Source of the DNA: Bacillus pinisoli
GTDB lineage: Bacteria; Bacillota; Bacilli; Bacillales; SA4
DNA length: 64,000 nt
Assembly (NCBI RefSeq): GCF_023036475.1
Contig: NZ_JAJQKI010000008.1
Span: 124,001-188,000, forward strand
Direction of reading: 5' to 3'
Shown here: piece after piece, positions 1-9,483 of the stretch
Position numbering within the stretch: the stretch's first letter is position 1
How the letters are laid out: each line of letters begins with the position of its first letter
Notes under the pieces: model-generated
What the model was told of the DNA's origin: nothing
The model's input: only the letters and a program-made list of their open reading frames with translations
The model's database searches: none
Program-made: the position numbers and the translations under genes

Positions 1-455
1 TGTATCAACCAGAACTCCCTGCCAATACGGGTAATATCGCACGAAGCTGTGCAGCCACAGACACAACATTACATTTAATTCGTCCCCTGGGCTTCTCGCC
101 AGATGACAAAGTGTTAAAAAGAGCAGGGCTTGATTACTGGCAGCATGTGAACATATATTATTATGACTCACTCGATGAGCTTTTTAATAAATACAAGGAC
201 GGAGAATTCTACTACTTAACGAAGTTTGGCCAAAAGCCACATTCGACTTGTGATTACAGTAACCTAGAAAAAGATTATTTCTTTGTTTTCGGAAAAGAAT
301 CAGACGGTCTACCGAAGGAATTAATCGAACGGAACATGGATCGCTGTTTACGCATCCCCATGAATGATGAGGTTAGATCACTAAATTTATCAAATACAGC
401 CGCTATTTTAATCTATGAAGTGTTGAGACAGCAAAATTTCCCTGGACTAACGTAA
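1..455 (+). CDS. trmL: tRNA (cytidine(34)-2'-O)-methyltransferase, 5'-truncated
   Basis: The reading frame is already open at base 3 and runs to the TAA at 453-455, so the gene starts outside the window. The visible part has the SPOUT-family knot sequence. It includes NTGNIARSCAA near the start, a central FGKESDGLP motif (the AdoMet-binding GxExxGLP loop) and RIPMNDEVRSLNLSNTAAI near the end, all typical of TrmL (CspR in B. subtilis). The enzyme 2'-O-methylates the wobble base of leucine tRNAs in the cytoplasm. In B. subtilis cspR also lies close to prkA and yhbH, so the neighbourhood supports the call. An ATG at 111 is internal, not the start. Confidence 0.93.
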   Translation, partial: YQPELPANTGNIARSCAATDTTLHLIRPLGFSPDDKVLKRAGLDYWQHVNIYYYDSLDELFNKYKDGEFYYLTKFGQKPHSTCDYSNLEKDYFFVFGKESDGLPKELIERNMDRCLRIPMNDEVRSLNLSNTAAILIYEVLRQQNFPGLT

Positions 456-472
456 AAAGTCCGGGTTTTTTA
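440..472 (+). terminator. Rho-independent terminator of trmL
   Basis: CCTGGACT and AGTCCGGG form the stem, followed by a run of T. It begins just before the trmL stop codon. Confidence 0.8.
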
Positions 473-485
473 TTGGGCTTTTGAA

Positions 486-669
486 GCACGTAGTCCGGAA
501 TTGCACACAAATGAAGGGGTAGCGTACAGAAGTCGGGAAGAATTGCACAGTACTTAAGGGAATACGCACAGAACTAACGATTAATTGCACAAAACCAAAA
601 ATGAGCTGTTTCAAGTTTATAGTAAAAAGTCGTGGTGTCTAAAACCGATTATAGTGGTAACCGCACAAA
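486..669. repeat. Degenerate GCAC-phased intergenic repeat
   Basis: The stretch between trmL and the next gene has no convincing ORF. GCAC or GCGTAC motifs occur at about 486, 503, 522, 544, 566, 587 and 663, mostly 17-22 nt apart and each followed by A-rich sequence. The same kind of phased motif recurs after prkA at 3958-4061. Confidence 0.45.
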
Positions 670-680
670 TCCCAGTACCA

Positions 681-716
681 ACAAAAAAACCAACCGTCCA
701 CCGGTTGGTTTCTTCT
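681..716. terminator. Bidirectional terminator hairpin
   Basis: AACCAACCG and CGGTTGGTT form a strong stem with a TTTTTTT run when read on the minus strand and a T-rich tail on the plus strand. It serves the small minus-strand gene that ends at 725. Confidence 0.75.
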
Positions 717-724
717 TACTACTA

Positions 725-817
725 TTATTTTTTAATACCTGGCTTTGAATTATAACCAGCTGAGAAAATAGCTGTTAAAAATGCTAGAGAAACCCCGAGA
801 ATTAATATAAGACCCAT
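725..817 (-). CDS. 30-residue single-span membrane peptide
   Basis: The minus-strand ATG at 817 follows an AAAGGAGGT ribosome-binding site about 11 nt upstream. The product begins MGLILILGVSLAFLTAIFSA and ends with a short polar tail, NSKPGIKK. It is one hydrophobic helix with a basic C-terminus, and a terminator follows directly. The good RBS, clean stop and dedicated terminator make it a likely real small gene. I do not recognise a function, and it could be a small regulatory membrane peptide. Confidence 0.6.
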   Translation of the reverse strand: MGLILILGVSLAFLTAIFSAGYNSKPGIKK

Positions 818-987
818 CTTACTTACGACCTCCTTTAGAACCTAGTCTTCCCAAAAACATAACTCTATTATAGCGAAATTGTCCAGATTCGTCATTGAAA
901 TGTATGACATTTTCAAATTTTTTTAGAGAACCTCTTTGCAACGGCCGTCATAGGCTACTGTATAACTTGTAAAGGAGGCAACAGTTG

Positions 988-1881
988 ATGCGACGAAATT
1001 ATGGTAGCATTCAAAAGTGTGAGGAAATCCCCGTACAATTTCCTCCTCAGCATCAGGATATTCACCCAGGACTTCAATATGTGATGGACCCACAACCAAT
1101 CAGTGAGGTAAAGTCATACAAGCCAGCTGGTAAATTAAAAGGAAAAATAGCGCTAATAACAGGCGCTGATAGCGGTATTGGCCGTGCTGTTGCCATCGCG
1201 TATGCTAAGGAAGGGGCGGACATCGCGTTTGCTTACTTATACGAAGATCAAGATGCCCAGGTTACGAAACAGCGAGTAGAAGAGTTAGGTAGAAAATGTG
1301 TAGCATTCAGAGGAGATCTTGGAGACGAGGAGTTCTGCCAAACAATCGTTGCTCAAACGGTACACCATTTTGGAAAAATAGATATTTTAGTAAATAATGC
1401 AGCCATGCAATTTGTGTCTGATAGCATTTTAGATATCTCAACGGCTCAGCTTCACCGTACGTTTCAATCGAATGTATTCTCTATCTTCTATTTAACAAAA
1501 GCAGCTTTACCTTTTATGGAAAAAGGAAGCTCAATCATTAACACCTCGTCCGTTGTCGCCTATCGAGGTCATGAAAAATTAATTGATTACTCATCAACAA
1601 AAGGGGCGGTCGTAACCTTTACTAGATCCCTTGCCCTTTCTTTAGCGGGAAAGGGAATACGCGTAAACGGTGTGGCACCTGGTCCAATTTGGACACCACT
1701 AATCCCGTCCAGCTTTTCTGCAAAAGATGTCATGACGTTTGGCTATAGAGAAACAGAGATGAAGCGAGCCGGTCAACCTTACGAATTAGCGCCAGCTTTT
1801 GTGTACTTAGCATGTAGTGATTCAAGCTATGTGACAGGTGAAATGATTCATGTAAATGGCGGCAGTTTTGTAGGAGGGTAA
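988..1881 (+). CDS. SDR-family oxidoreductase (YhxD/YdaD-like)
   Basis: A classical short-chain dehydrogenase with an N-terminal extension of about 50 residues, as in the B. subtilis general-stress SDRs YhxD and YdaD. The cofactor motif TGADSGIG, the NNAA motif and the catalytic YSSTKGA (Tyr and Lys) are all present, as is the C-terminal YVTGEMIHVNGG. It probably reduces or oxidises a small carbonyl or alcohol substrate with NAD(P)H in the cytoplasm, but the substrate cannot be inferred. AAAGGAGG at 971-978 fits both TTG 985 and ATG 988, and ATG was chosen. It is monocistronic. Confidence 0.85.
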   Translation: MRRNYGSIQKCEEIPVQFPPQHQDIHPGLQYVMDPQPISEVKSYKPAGKLKGKIALITGADSGIGRAVAIAYAKEGADIAFAYLYEDQDAQVTKQRVEELGRKCVAFRGDLGDEEFCQTIVAQTVHHFGKIDILVNNAAMQFVSDSILDISTAQLHRTFQSNVFSIFYLTKAALPFMEKGSSIINTSSVVAYRGHEKLIDYSSTKGAVVTFTRSLALSLAGKGIRVNGVAPGPIWTPLIPSSFSAKDVMTFGYRETEMKRAGQPYELAPAFVYLACSDSSYVTGEMIHVNGGSFVGG

Positions 1882-1989
1882 AAAGGATCATTCACAAGAT
1901 AAATTCCAATCCAAGTAATGATAAGGGACGGCTCTGCATAGATTGTAATAATCTCAACTTCTTACAAGGAAGTAATGAAGGAGGTCCTT

Positions 1990-3885
1990 ATGGATATATT
2001 AAGAAGAATTGAAGAGCATCGAGAAGAGGAGCATCGTCTTAAGTGGGAAGGTACCTTCGCTGAGTATTTGGAGCTTGTAAAAGAGCGTCCTTACATCGCA
2101 CAGTCTGCTCATTCGAGAGTATACAATATGATAAAGGATGCTGGAATTGATGAAGTTGATGGAAAAAAGAAATATAATTTTTTCAGTCATCAAATGTTTG
2201 GACTAGAAGAAGCATTAGAAAGACTAGTGGAAGAATACTTTCATCCAGCAGCAAAGCGCTTAGATGTTAGAAAACGGATCCTTTTATTAATGGGCCCTGT
2301 AAGTGGAGGGAAATCCACGCTTGTCGCCATGTTAAAACGTGGACTTGAAGCTTATACCCGGACAGACAAGGGAGCCATTTATGCGATCAAAGGTTGTCCG
2401 ATGCATGAAGATCCTTTGCATCTGATTCCAACCCACCTAAGGGAAGAGTTTTTCCAGGAATATGGTGTTCGCATTGAAGGAAATCTATCTCCACTCAATC
2501 TAATGAGATTGGAAAAGGAATACGGTGGCCGTATTGAAGACGTCATCGTTGAAAGAATCACTCTATCAGAAGATAAGCGTGTCGGAATTGGTACATTCAG
2601 TCCATCAGACCCGAAATCTCAAGATATTGCCGACCTAACGGGTAGTATCGACTTTTCCACAATCGCAGAGTTTGGATCAGAGTCAGATCCACGTGCCTAT
2701 CGTTTTGACGGAGAGCTAAACAAAGCAAACCGCGGTATGATGGAATTCCAAGAGATGTTAAAATGTGATGAAAAGTTCTTATGGCACTTATTATCTCTTA
2801 CCCAAGAAGGTAACTTCAAAGCAGGCAGATTCGCCCTGATTTCCGCAGACGAATTAATCGTTGCCCACACAAACGAAGCAGAATATCGCTCCTTTATCTC
2901 CAACAAAAAGAACGAAGCCCTTCATTCTCGTATTATTGTTATGCCTGTTCCATATAATCTGAAAGTCTCAGAAGAAGAACGAATCTATGAAAAAATGATT
3001 AAAGAAAGTGATGTATATAATGTTCATATTGCTCCACATACGCTTCGAGTGGCAGCAATGTTTACGATTTTAACTCGATTAAAGCAACCGAAAAAAGGTG
3101 ACATTGATTTAGTTAAAAAGATGAGACTGTATGACGGAGAGTCAGTAGAAGGCTTTAACCTAGTAGATGTAGAGGAAATGAAAAAGGAATTTAATGACGA
3201 AGGTATGACTGGTATTGACCCGCGTTATGTCATTAACCGAATTTCTTCCGCTATTATTCGTAAGGAAAATCCTTCAATCAATGCGCTAGATGTTCTACGC
3301 TCGTTAAAGGATGGATTAGATCAACACGCATCTATTTCCAACGAGGACCGAGAGCGCTTTATGAACTATATTTCAGTTGCTCGTAAGGAATACGACGAAA
3401 TTGCCAAGAAGGAAGTTCAAAAAGCATTCGTGTACTCCTATGAAGAATCAGCGAAAACATTAATGGATAACTACTTAGACAATGTTGAGGCCTTCTGCAA
3501 CAAGAATAAGCTAAGAGATCCATTAACCGGTGAAGAGATGAATCCGGACGAAAAGCTAATGCGTTCCATTGAAGAACAAATTGGCATCTCGGAAAATGCG
3601 AAGCGAGCATTCCGTGAAGAAATCTTAATCCGTATCTCAGCTTACGCTAGAAAAGGCCAACGCTTCGATTATAATTCGCATGAGCGTCTACGCGAGGCGA
3701 TCCAGAAAAAGCTATTTGCTGACCTAAAAGATGTAGTGAAGATCACAACTTCGTCCAAAACGCCGGATGAAGTCCAACTGAAGAAAGTTAATGAAGTTGT
3801 AGCACGCCTAATTGAGGAACATGGCTATAACTCGACTTCAGCAAACGATTTACTGCGTTATGTAGGAAGCTTACTGAACCGGTAA
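1990..3885 (+). CDS. prkA: PrkA serine protein kinase / AAA+ protein
   Basis: The 631-residue product has the B. subtilis PrkA length when started at ATG 1990, which lies behind a near-perfect GAAGGAGGT site. An in-frame GTG 15 nt earlier would overlap that site. The Walker A motif GPVSGGKST lies near residue 110 in the N-terminal AAA domain, and the long conserved core is very similar to B. subtilis PrkA. PrkA works with YhbH and SpoVR in sporulation and stationary phase, and in B. subtilis it is made under mother-cell sigma E. A weak sigma-E-like pair (AATGATA, then CATAGATT) lies at about 1917-1944. The partner yhbH follows but is split by an inserted element. Confidence 0.95.
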   Translation: MDILRRIEEHREEEHRLKWEGTFAEYLELVKERPYIAQSAHSRVYNMIKDAGIDEVDGKKKYNFFSHQMFGLEEALERLVEEYFHPAAKRLDVRKRILLLMGPVSGGKSTLVAMLKRGLEAYTRTDKGAIYAIKGCPMHEDPLHLIPTHLREEFFQEYGVRIEGNLSPLNLMRLEKEYGGRIEDVIVERITLSEDKRVGIGTFSPSDPKSQDIADLTGSIDFSTIAEFGSESDPRAYRFDGELNKANRGMMEFQEMLKCDEKFLWHLLSLTQEGNFKAGRFALISADELIVAHTNEAEYRSFISNKKNEALHSRIIVMPVPYNLKVSEEERIYEKMIKESDVYNVHIAPHTLRVAAMFTILTRLKQPKKGDIDLVKKMRLYDGESVEGFNLVDVEEMKKEFNDEGMTGIDPRYVINRISSAIIRKENPSINALDVLRSLKDGLDQHASISNEDRERFMNYISVARKEYDEIAKKEVQKAFVYSYEESAKTLMDNYLDNVEAFCNKNKLRDPLTGEEMNPDEKLMRSIEEQIGISENAKRAFREEILIRISAYARKGQRFDYNSHERLREAIQKKLFADLKDVVKITTSSKTPDEVQLKKVNEVVARLIEEHGYNSTSANDLLRYVGSLLNR

Positions 3886-3957
3886 ATAGAAAGAGGAGGG
3901 TACTCGATGATGAGTACCGCTCCTTTTTTTACATTCGTTCCTCGGGAAAGTGTTTTT

Positions 3958-4061
3958 GCGCAAAATTTTCCATTTAAGCACAAAACTTGGATTTTCAGCA
4001 CGAATTTAAAGTTTTCTGCACAAAATTTAGAATTACTGCACAAAAATAAAGATTTATGCAC
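3958..4061. repeat. Six GCAC motifs at exact 20-nt spacing
   Basis: GCGC/GCAC motifs begin at 3958, 3978, 3998, 4018, 4038 and 4058. Each is followed by AAAA or AATT and a T-rich half. The period is 20 nt, close to two helical turns and not a multiple of 3, so the ORFs crossing it are not coding. It lies between prkA and the next small gene. Similar motifs lie at 486-669. Confidence 0.7.
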
Positions 4062-4131
4062 ATATCAAACAAACATTACGTTGTTTCACCCCCACCTTCA
4101 CAGGGTAAATAACTACCAGAGGTGATTGATA

Positions 4132-4293
4132 ATGAACAAAAGCAGAAAACCAGAAAATAGCTCAATGGTTAGTAGTCTAGAGGAATTAAAGAAGCATTCT
4201 AAAGTAATGGAACAAATGGAAACAAACAAAGAATTGAAAAAAAGTCATTTGACTCCTGATCCAAAGCAGTTTCAAGAAAAAGACCATTCGTAA
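4132..4293 (+). CDS. Small hydrophilic hypothetical protein (53 aa)
   Basis: ATG 4132 follows AGAGGTGATT at good spacing and the frame runs 53 codons to TAA. The product is rich in Lys, Glu and Ser (it begins MNKSRKPENSS) with no hydrophobic segment or recognisable motif, so it is probably cytoplasmic and partly disordered. It lies between prkA and yhbH. I do not recognise the family. The RBS and the coding-like composition support a real gene. The 270 bases after it contain only AT-rich sequence up to the yhbH RBS. Confidence 0.55.
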   Translation: MNKSRKPENSSMVSSLEELKKHSKVMEQMETNKELKKSHLTPDPKQFQEKDHS

Positions 4294-4565
4294 GGTATGA
4301 ATATGAAATCAATTTAGCAGGCTAAAGAAAGCCGATAATCCTTTGCTACAAAAGGGATCTATTCTCAAAACAACTTGTCTAATTTTGAAGGATAAAGGCC
4401 CAATTATCAAAATAATTTGTCAATTATTGAGTTAAGCTGCATAGGATAGAGTAATCCACTTTTCATCAAGATAAAGTAAGAACCTCTAAAAGCCGTCAAG
4501 TTAGTGTATGCCGTTTAAAGGATGATGGTGATAAAAAAATTAAAAATTTTTAGGAGGGGATATAA

Positions 4566-5606
4566 ATGATGAATGAGAGTAATGTAGATAACTTTATGAT
4601 TTCAAAAGAAGATTGGTCCCTCCATCGAAAAGGACATGACGATCAGACACGACATAAGGAAAAAGTACAAGAGGCGATCAAGAGTAACTTACCTGATTTG
4701 GTAACGGAAGAAAGTATTATTATGTCAAATGGCAGAGATGTCATTAAGATTCCGATCCGCTCATTAGATGAATATAAAATTCGGTATAATTATGACAAGA
4801 ATAAACATGTAGGGCAAGGCAGTGGAGATAGCCAGGTGGGAGATGTTGTCGCAAGAGATGGTTCTGGCAAACCACAACCCGGTCCAGGAAAAGGAGAAGG
4901 GGCAGGCGATCAAGCGGGTGAAGACTATTACGAAGCTGAGGTCTCGTTAATGGAGCTTGAGCAAGCATTCTTCAACCAACTAGCCTTACCAAACTTACAG
5001 AGAAAAGAACAAGATGAAAACACCATCCAGCACATTGAATTTAATGATATTCGAAAGACAGGACTCATGGGTAACATTGATAAAAAGAAAACGATGCTTA
5101 CTGCGTTTAAACGCAATGCCCTCCAAGGGGAGGCAAAATTTCATCCTATTTATAAGGAAGATTTAAAATTTAAGACCTGGAATGAAATTCAAAAGCCAGA
5201 TTCAAAAGCTGTCGTCCTGGCCATGATGGATACGAGTGGTTCAATGGGTATTTGGGAGAAGTATATGGCGAGAAGCTTTTTCTTCTGGATGACTCGCTTT
5301 CTTCGAACAAAATATGAATCCGTTGAAATTGAATTTATCGCTCATCATACCGAGGCAAAGGTCGTGCCAGAAGAAGACTTTTTCTCAAAAGGAGAAAGTG
5401 GTGGAACGATATGCTCCTCCGCCTATAAAAAAGCACTAGAATTAGTAGACGGCAAGTATTCCCCCACTCGCTACAATATCTATCCATTTCATTTCTCAGA
5501 TGGTGACAACCTAACATCAGACAATGTCAGATGTGTCAAACTTGTCGAAGAGTTAATGAAGGTATCCAATATGTTTGGATATGGAGAAGTCAATCAGTAT
5601 AACTAG
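4566..5606 (+). pseudogene. yhbH: yhbH, 5' part, interrupted by integrated element
   Basis: The first 346 codons of YhbH (DUF444, VWA-like fold with the MDTSGSMG motif near residue 220). The start is ATG 4566 behind AGGAGGGG. The frame reads GEVNQYN and then a TAG (5604-5606) that belongs to the inserted element. The remaining 46 codons, starting QYNRHSTLM, are at 27124-27273. Fusing the two pieces at the shared core gives 392 codons, the length of B. subtilis YhbH. YhbH acts with PrkA and SpoVR in sporulation. In vegetative cells this locus would make a truncated protein, and excision of the element would restore the full gene. It is probably a developmentally repaired gene, not a dead one. 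Confidence 0.93.
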
Positions 5607-5619
5607 CAAGGATATACCC
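5587..5619. other. attL of the yhbH-interrupting element
   Basis: The core ATCAGTATAAC (5593-5603) is shared with attR (ATCAATATAAC, 27122-27132) apart from one base, which falls in the third position of a Gln codon. The element side carries GGATATACCC at 5610-5619, the inverted copy of GGGTATATCC at 27101-27110. The likely crossover dinucleotide is CA at 5595-5596, the centre of the attP dyad. Confidence 0.85.
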
Positions 5620-5624
5620 AAATA

Positions 5625-5656
5625 AAAAAACTTATCAAAGATGACAAGTTTTTTCA
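5625..5656 (-). terminator. Terminator of the KAP NTPase gene
   Basis: AAACTTGTC and GATAAGTTT form a stem with T runs on both strands, just downstream of the minus-strand stop at 5665. Confidence 0.75.
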
Positions 5657-5664
5657 CTGGATAA

Positions 5665-8600
5665 TTATACTTTTAATCTAGGTTTCTTCCAACCAAACTT
5701 TGACATTACTTGCTGAGCTAAATCAGTAAATTCTGACTTGAAATAAATTGCTTTTATCTTTTCCTTCATTTGTTCTGCAAGTTGTTTATCAATTTGGTTA
5801 AGTAATATCATTAATCCGATTTCTGTACGTTCATCATTGTAAGAGAGAGAATCTCTTACTGTTTCAAGCGAATTTATTGGTATTGAAAAATTTTGAATAG
5901 CATATTTTAGTGCTTGCCTTATGATTATATTTGGTTTGTCAAAAAAACTTTCAAGATGTTCATTAAACCAATTATTCAATGCTTCACTCATTGCATGATC
6001 CAACATTAATTTAACGATTTCATCTTTTTCTGAATCAGTAAACGTTAAGGAGTGAAGTGAATCGATAATTTCAATTACTTGTTGTAACTGTAATTGTTTC
6101 TTTAACTCCTGATAAAACAATGAATAGACATCTGCTTCATGGCTTCTTATTTTGGTAAGTATAGTATTTTGCTCTTCTAACTTATAGAACTGGAATCTCT
6201 CTGCAAATGCTCTTATGTGTTCCTTGTGAGAATAAGATGAATTATTATAAATATAAGTGTTAAATTGTTGATTGCCACTTGGAATATGACTAGCAGAAAT
6301 GGTTATAAACTTATCTCTATTGATTGGTGATAAAAATTGAAAAACACCAGGGTTATCTGAAATGAAGTTAAATTTTTCAATTAGGTCTAATTGTGACGAA
6401 ACAGCAGAACATTCATCTAAATAAATACCAAATAATTCATTTAGTGTATTATTCCATTGGTTACGATATGGATAATTGCCAGAATATAAGTAGCTAGACT
6501 GTTCGTTAATCAATGCAACCATCTCGCGCTCAATATCTAACATATGATCATTATGATACCTTTTTAAAATTAAAGGTAATTTGAATTTCGATTTAAAGAT
6601 ATCGCTGGATGCTTCAAATCTTAAAGAGTCAAATTTCTCGAAATTAAACAAATCCGGATGGATTTCGGAATACTTTTTCAATAGTGAATTTGAGCCTTCA
6701 AATATAGATAGTAAATCAAGCTGCATTGAATCATTTGATTCGACGATGTTTTTCTCTAGAATAATAGAATGCAATTGTTCAGCAGTTACAAGATTGTCAA
6801 CAAACATAAATGATTGTTTTATCTCCTTATCATGTACTCCTGTACCAAACTCATATTTCCCAATGATCCATCCAATAACAGAAGGAATACTTACAAGTTG
6901 ACTTCCTAGATATAGTGCATCCTCAGGATTATTGTTCCAAACCTCTTGAATCGTTTTTAACAGCATAGTATTCAACTGATTATCATCCACATAATCTTTC
7001 AATAATATGTTTAATTGTAATAGGACATGTTCACTAAGAAGACGGATTCCATCTCTTTCACCATAATAATACAGGAGCTCTGTTATAGATTCTACATCAT
7101 TATTATTAATTAGGGGTTCGAAAATATAAGTATCAAAACCTTCAAAAATAATATCATCAAGGATGTTTATATAAGAAATAAATCTCTTTGCCTCAGCAAC
7201 ATTTATGCGACTTTTTGTCCCATCATCAATGTGAGTTAACCAATCTACAATGTTAAACGGTAATTGTAAACTACTATAATCTATGTTTTGTTCCTCAACA
7301 TCCTCATGTTCAGTCTGAATGTTATGAAACACGGAGTCTACTGTATCTAAAAGAATAGTAATCCATTTAAAGTCCTTAAACAATGAATGGTCCTTTTCAA
7401 GTTGTAACAATTTTTCTTCAACATAATATGGATCATTATCTACTAAGTAACCAATCTGTCTAGCATTATCTGAAATCAAATTTACCAGCTTTTCGTGAAT
7501 ATTTAGGCGTTCTATTAATTGGGGATGCTTTCTCCATGCTTCAAAAATAACATCATTATCATAACCTCTTCTATTGTTTAAGATTTTACCCCCAAATTTT
7601 TCCCAAACAATATTAGATGTAACTAATAAATCAAATACCTTTAACACGTTTTCTAAAGGGAAATTTATAATAATATCAATATTTTGTTCTAACCCATATT
7701 CCCAATCATGTCTTCTGGATTCAGTAACATGAGTAACATACTTCGAATCAGTGAATAAAATCTCTAAAATGTTACCCATTTCGATTTCGTTGTTAAATTC
7801 TTCTATTATTGAATCCAAGATTATAGGCTTTTCATCTAAATCTAATTTTTCAAAATTCAATTTGAAAGTTGCCTCATCTCCATTGATAAGTGATTGTCTT
7901 GCTTCCATTAAAGTTAGACGACCCGTAATTGGATTAAGTTCTGTATTATGGAAGTAAAGATATGGCCGTATGTCAAAAGGGATAAATTTTAATACTTTAG
8001 AAATAAATAAACGTGGGAAGTTTTCATTCTTCTTATATCTTTCAAGGACATCTTCTACATTTTTTGCGTTTCTTAATAGAGACGAATCTCTTTTTAATGC
8101 ATCAAAGAATTGTGGATAATCAGTTTTTAGTACAGTAAAAATAGCCAGGTCTATTGGGTTTTTTGTAAGAAAAACTGTTTTGTTCTCTAAATCCCTACGT
8201 TTGGCAAGTTCCCAATCAGCTGTAAAAGCATTGAGAATTTTTATTACTTGACGGGGTGTTGTAATTTCTGAATGGATTAAAACACTCAATACATTGTTTA
8301 AAGATCTTTGGTGATTAAGGGACCAATCGTTCGGTTGTGCCAGTAATAAGCCAATTGCATATTCTTTCATATTCCGTTGTTCAACTAGTGGCAATCTAAT
8401 CATTAAGTCAAATGTTTTATTCAGAAATTCAGACACTTGATTATCTTCATAACTGTCATGTTTTTCTCCGTCGTAATCTACAATAGCCTCTCTTAACTCT
8501 TCACGTAGAATATTTTCATCACAAGGTACAATAAATGTACAGTTATTGATACTCTTCATTCTTAAGAAGGTGCGAACAGTATTTAGAGAAGCGTAGAGTT

Positions 8601-9321
8601 GATTATGAGGTAGCCTGTCCATGTCATCAAATATGATAATTACCTTATTATATTTTTCAGATTGAGTTTTTAGTAAATTCTCAAATCGTTTTTCAAATTG
8701 GTCACTGAAACTTAATGGTATGTCATTATATGTAATAGTCTTCCCTATAGAAATTTGAGATTTAGCAATTAATCCAATAAGTAAAATTATATAAGTACCA
8801 ATGCTAAAACTTGATATAAGTTCCTTTACCATTGGTGCTGAGAAGTAAGAACCAATCGTTAACAGAAGTACAAATAAACTTGTAATAATCCAAAACGATA
8901 TTTTCTTAGCAACTAAGAGACTCATTGCTGCAAAAAAACCACCAAGCGTTAAGTTATCTGCCTGGCTTTTGGTACGTTCAAAGCCATCTTTAACATTTAC
9001 ACCAAATTCTGATTCTAGGTCTCGAAGGATCTTCCGTTGTAATGAAGTTGGGTTTTCAGCAAATTTCCAGACACTCACAGTTATAAACTTTACTTTTTCA
9101 TTTTCATTATTATACATATTCTCTAATAAACTTAAAACTGTTGACTTTCCGGACCCCCATTGTCCTGCTAAACATATATGCATTGCTTTTGAAGCAGTAT
9201 CAATTGCTGCTTTTAACATTTCAGCAATATGATAAAATTGAAATTTATCTTCTTCCCTTATACCAATCGGAACATCATTAATAAAAGTAGGTAAGGCCTT
9301 CTTTTTTTCTTTTTTTAACAT
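5665..9321 (-). CDS. KAP-family P-loop NTPase, membrane-anchored
   Basis: A 1218-residue protein started at ATG 9321 behind GGGAGG. Walker A (GQWGSGKST) is at about residues 53-61 and Walker B (VIIIFDDMDR) at about 227-236. Two hydrophobic segments at about 130-160 and 170-186 lie between them, which is the classic KAP arrangement with membrane spans inserted in the NTPase domain. The remaining 900 residues are helical and have no domain I recognise. KAP NTPases include the phage-exclusion protein PifA, and related genes often occur as accessory cargo. A defence role is therefore plausible but inferred. It is the gene nearest attL and is transcribed towards it. Confidence 0.82.
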   Translation of the reverse strand: MLKKEKKKALPTFINDVPIGIREEDKFQFYHIAEMLKAAIDTASKAMHICLAGQWGSGKSTVLSLLENMYNNENEKVKFITVSVWKFAENPTSLQRKILRDLESEFGVNVKDGFERTKSQADNLTLGGFFAAMSLLVAKKISFWIITSLFVLLLTIGSYFSAPMVKELISSFSIGTYIILLIGLIAKSQISIGKTITYNDIPLSFSDQFEKRFENLLKTQSEKYNKVIIIFDDMDRLPHNQLYASLNTVRTFLRMKSINNCTFIVPCDENILREELREAIVDYDGEKHDSYEDNQVSEFLNKTFDLMIRLPLVEQRNMKEYAIGLLLAQPNDWSLNHQRSLNNVLSVLIHSEITTPRQVIKILNAFTADWELAKRRDLENKTVFLTKNPIDLAIFTVLKTDYPQFFDALKRDSSLLRNAKNVEDVLERYKKNENFPRLFISKVLKFIPFDIRPYLYFHNTELNPITGRLTLMEARQSLINGDEATFKLNFEKLDLDEKPIILDSIIEEFNNEIEMGNILEILFTDSKYVTHVTESRRHDWEYGLEQNIDIIINFPLENVLKVFDLLVTSNIVWEKFGGKILNNRRGYDNDVIFEAWRKHPQLIERLNIHEKLVNLISDNARQIGYLVDNDPYYVEEKLLQLEKDHSLFKDFKWITILLDTVDSVFHNIQTEHEDVEEQNIDYSSLQLPFNIVDWLTHIDDGTKSRINVAEAKRFISYINILDDIIFEGFDTYIFEPLINNNDVESITELLYYYGERDGIRLLSEHVLLQLNILLKDYVDDNQLNTMLLKTIQEVWNNNPEDALYLGSQLVSIPSVIGWIIGKYEFGTGVHDKEIKQSFMFVDNLVTAEQLHSIILEKNIVESNDSMQLDLLSIFEGSNSLLKKYSEIHPDLFNFEKFDSLRFEASSDIFKSKFKLPLILKRYHNDHMLDIEREMVALINEQSSYLYSGNYPYRNQWNNTLNELFGIYLDECSAVSSQLDLIEKFNFISDNPGVFQFLSPINRDKFITISASHIPSGNQQFNTYIYNNSSYSHKEHIRAFAERFQFYKLEEQNTILTKIRSHEADVYSLFYQELKKQLQLQQVIEIIDSLHSLTFTDSEKDEIVKLMLDHAMSEALNNWFNEHLESFFDKPNIIIRQALKYAIQNFSIPINSLETVRDSLSYNDERTEIGLMILLNQIDKQLAEQMKEKIKAIYFKSEFTDLAQQVMSKFGWKKPRLKV

Positions 9322-9449
9322 AATTTCCTCCCACCTAATACACAAATAATAAACCAGATAATATTTCCATTTTAACTCAAATACTCGAATAATAGTTAAG
9401 TATATGGCGAAAAATGGAACTTTTTCTTGGATAGACTTATTAAATTTTG

Positions 9450-9479
9450 AAAAAAACCAAGGGTATTTTTACCCTTGGG
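9450..9479 (-). terminator. Terminator of recombinase 1
   Basis: CCAAGGGTA-TTTTT-TACCCTTGG-type hairpin. On the minus strand it is followed by seven T, directly after the recombinase stop at 9484. Confidence 0.8.
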
Positions 9480-9483
9480 AAGG

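Noticed and set aside
3958..4061. CRISPR-like array
   Set aside because: The unit is 20 nt with no unique spacers, and there are no cas genes in the window.
3907..4125. 72-codon ORF after prkA
   Set aside because: It runs through the 20-nt phased repeat and a terminator-like region. The period is not a multiple of 3, and no good RBS precedes it.
4566..5606. yhbH simply truncated by mutation
   Set aside because: The exact missing C-terminus is present in frame at the far end of a recombinase-bearing element with matching att cores.
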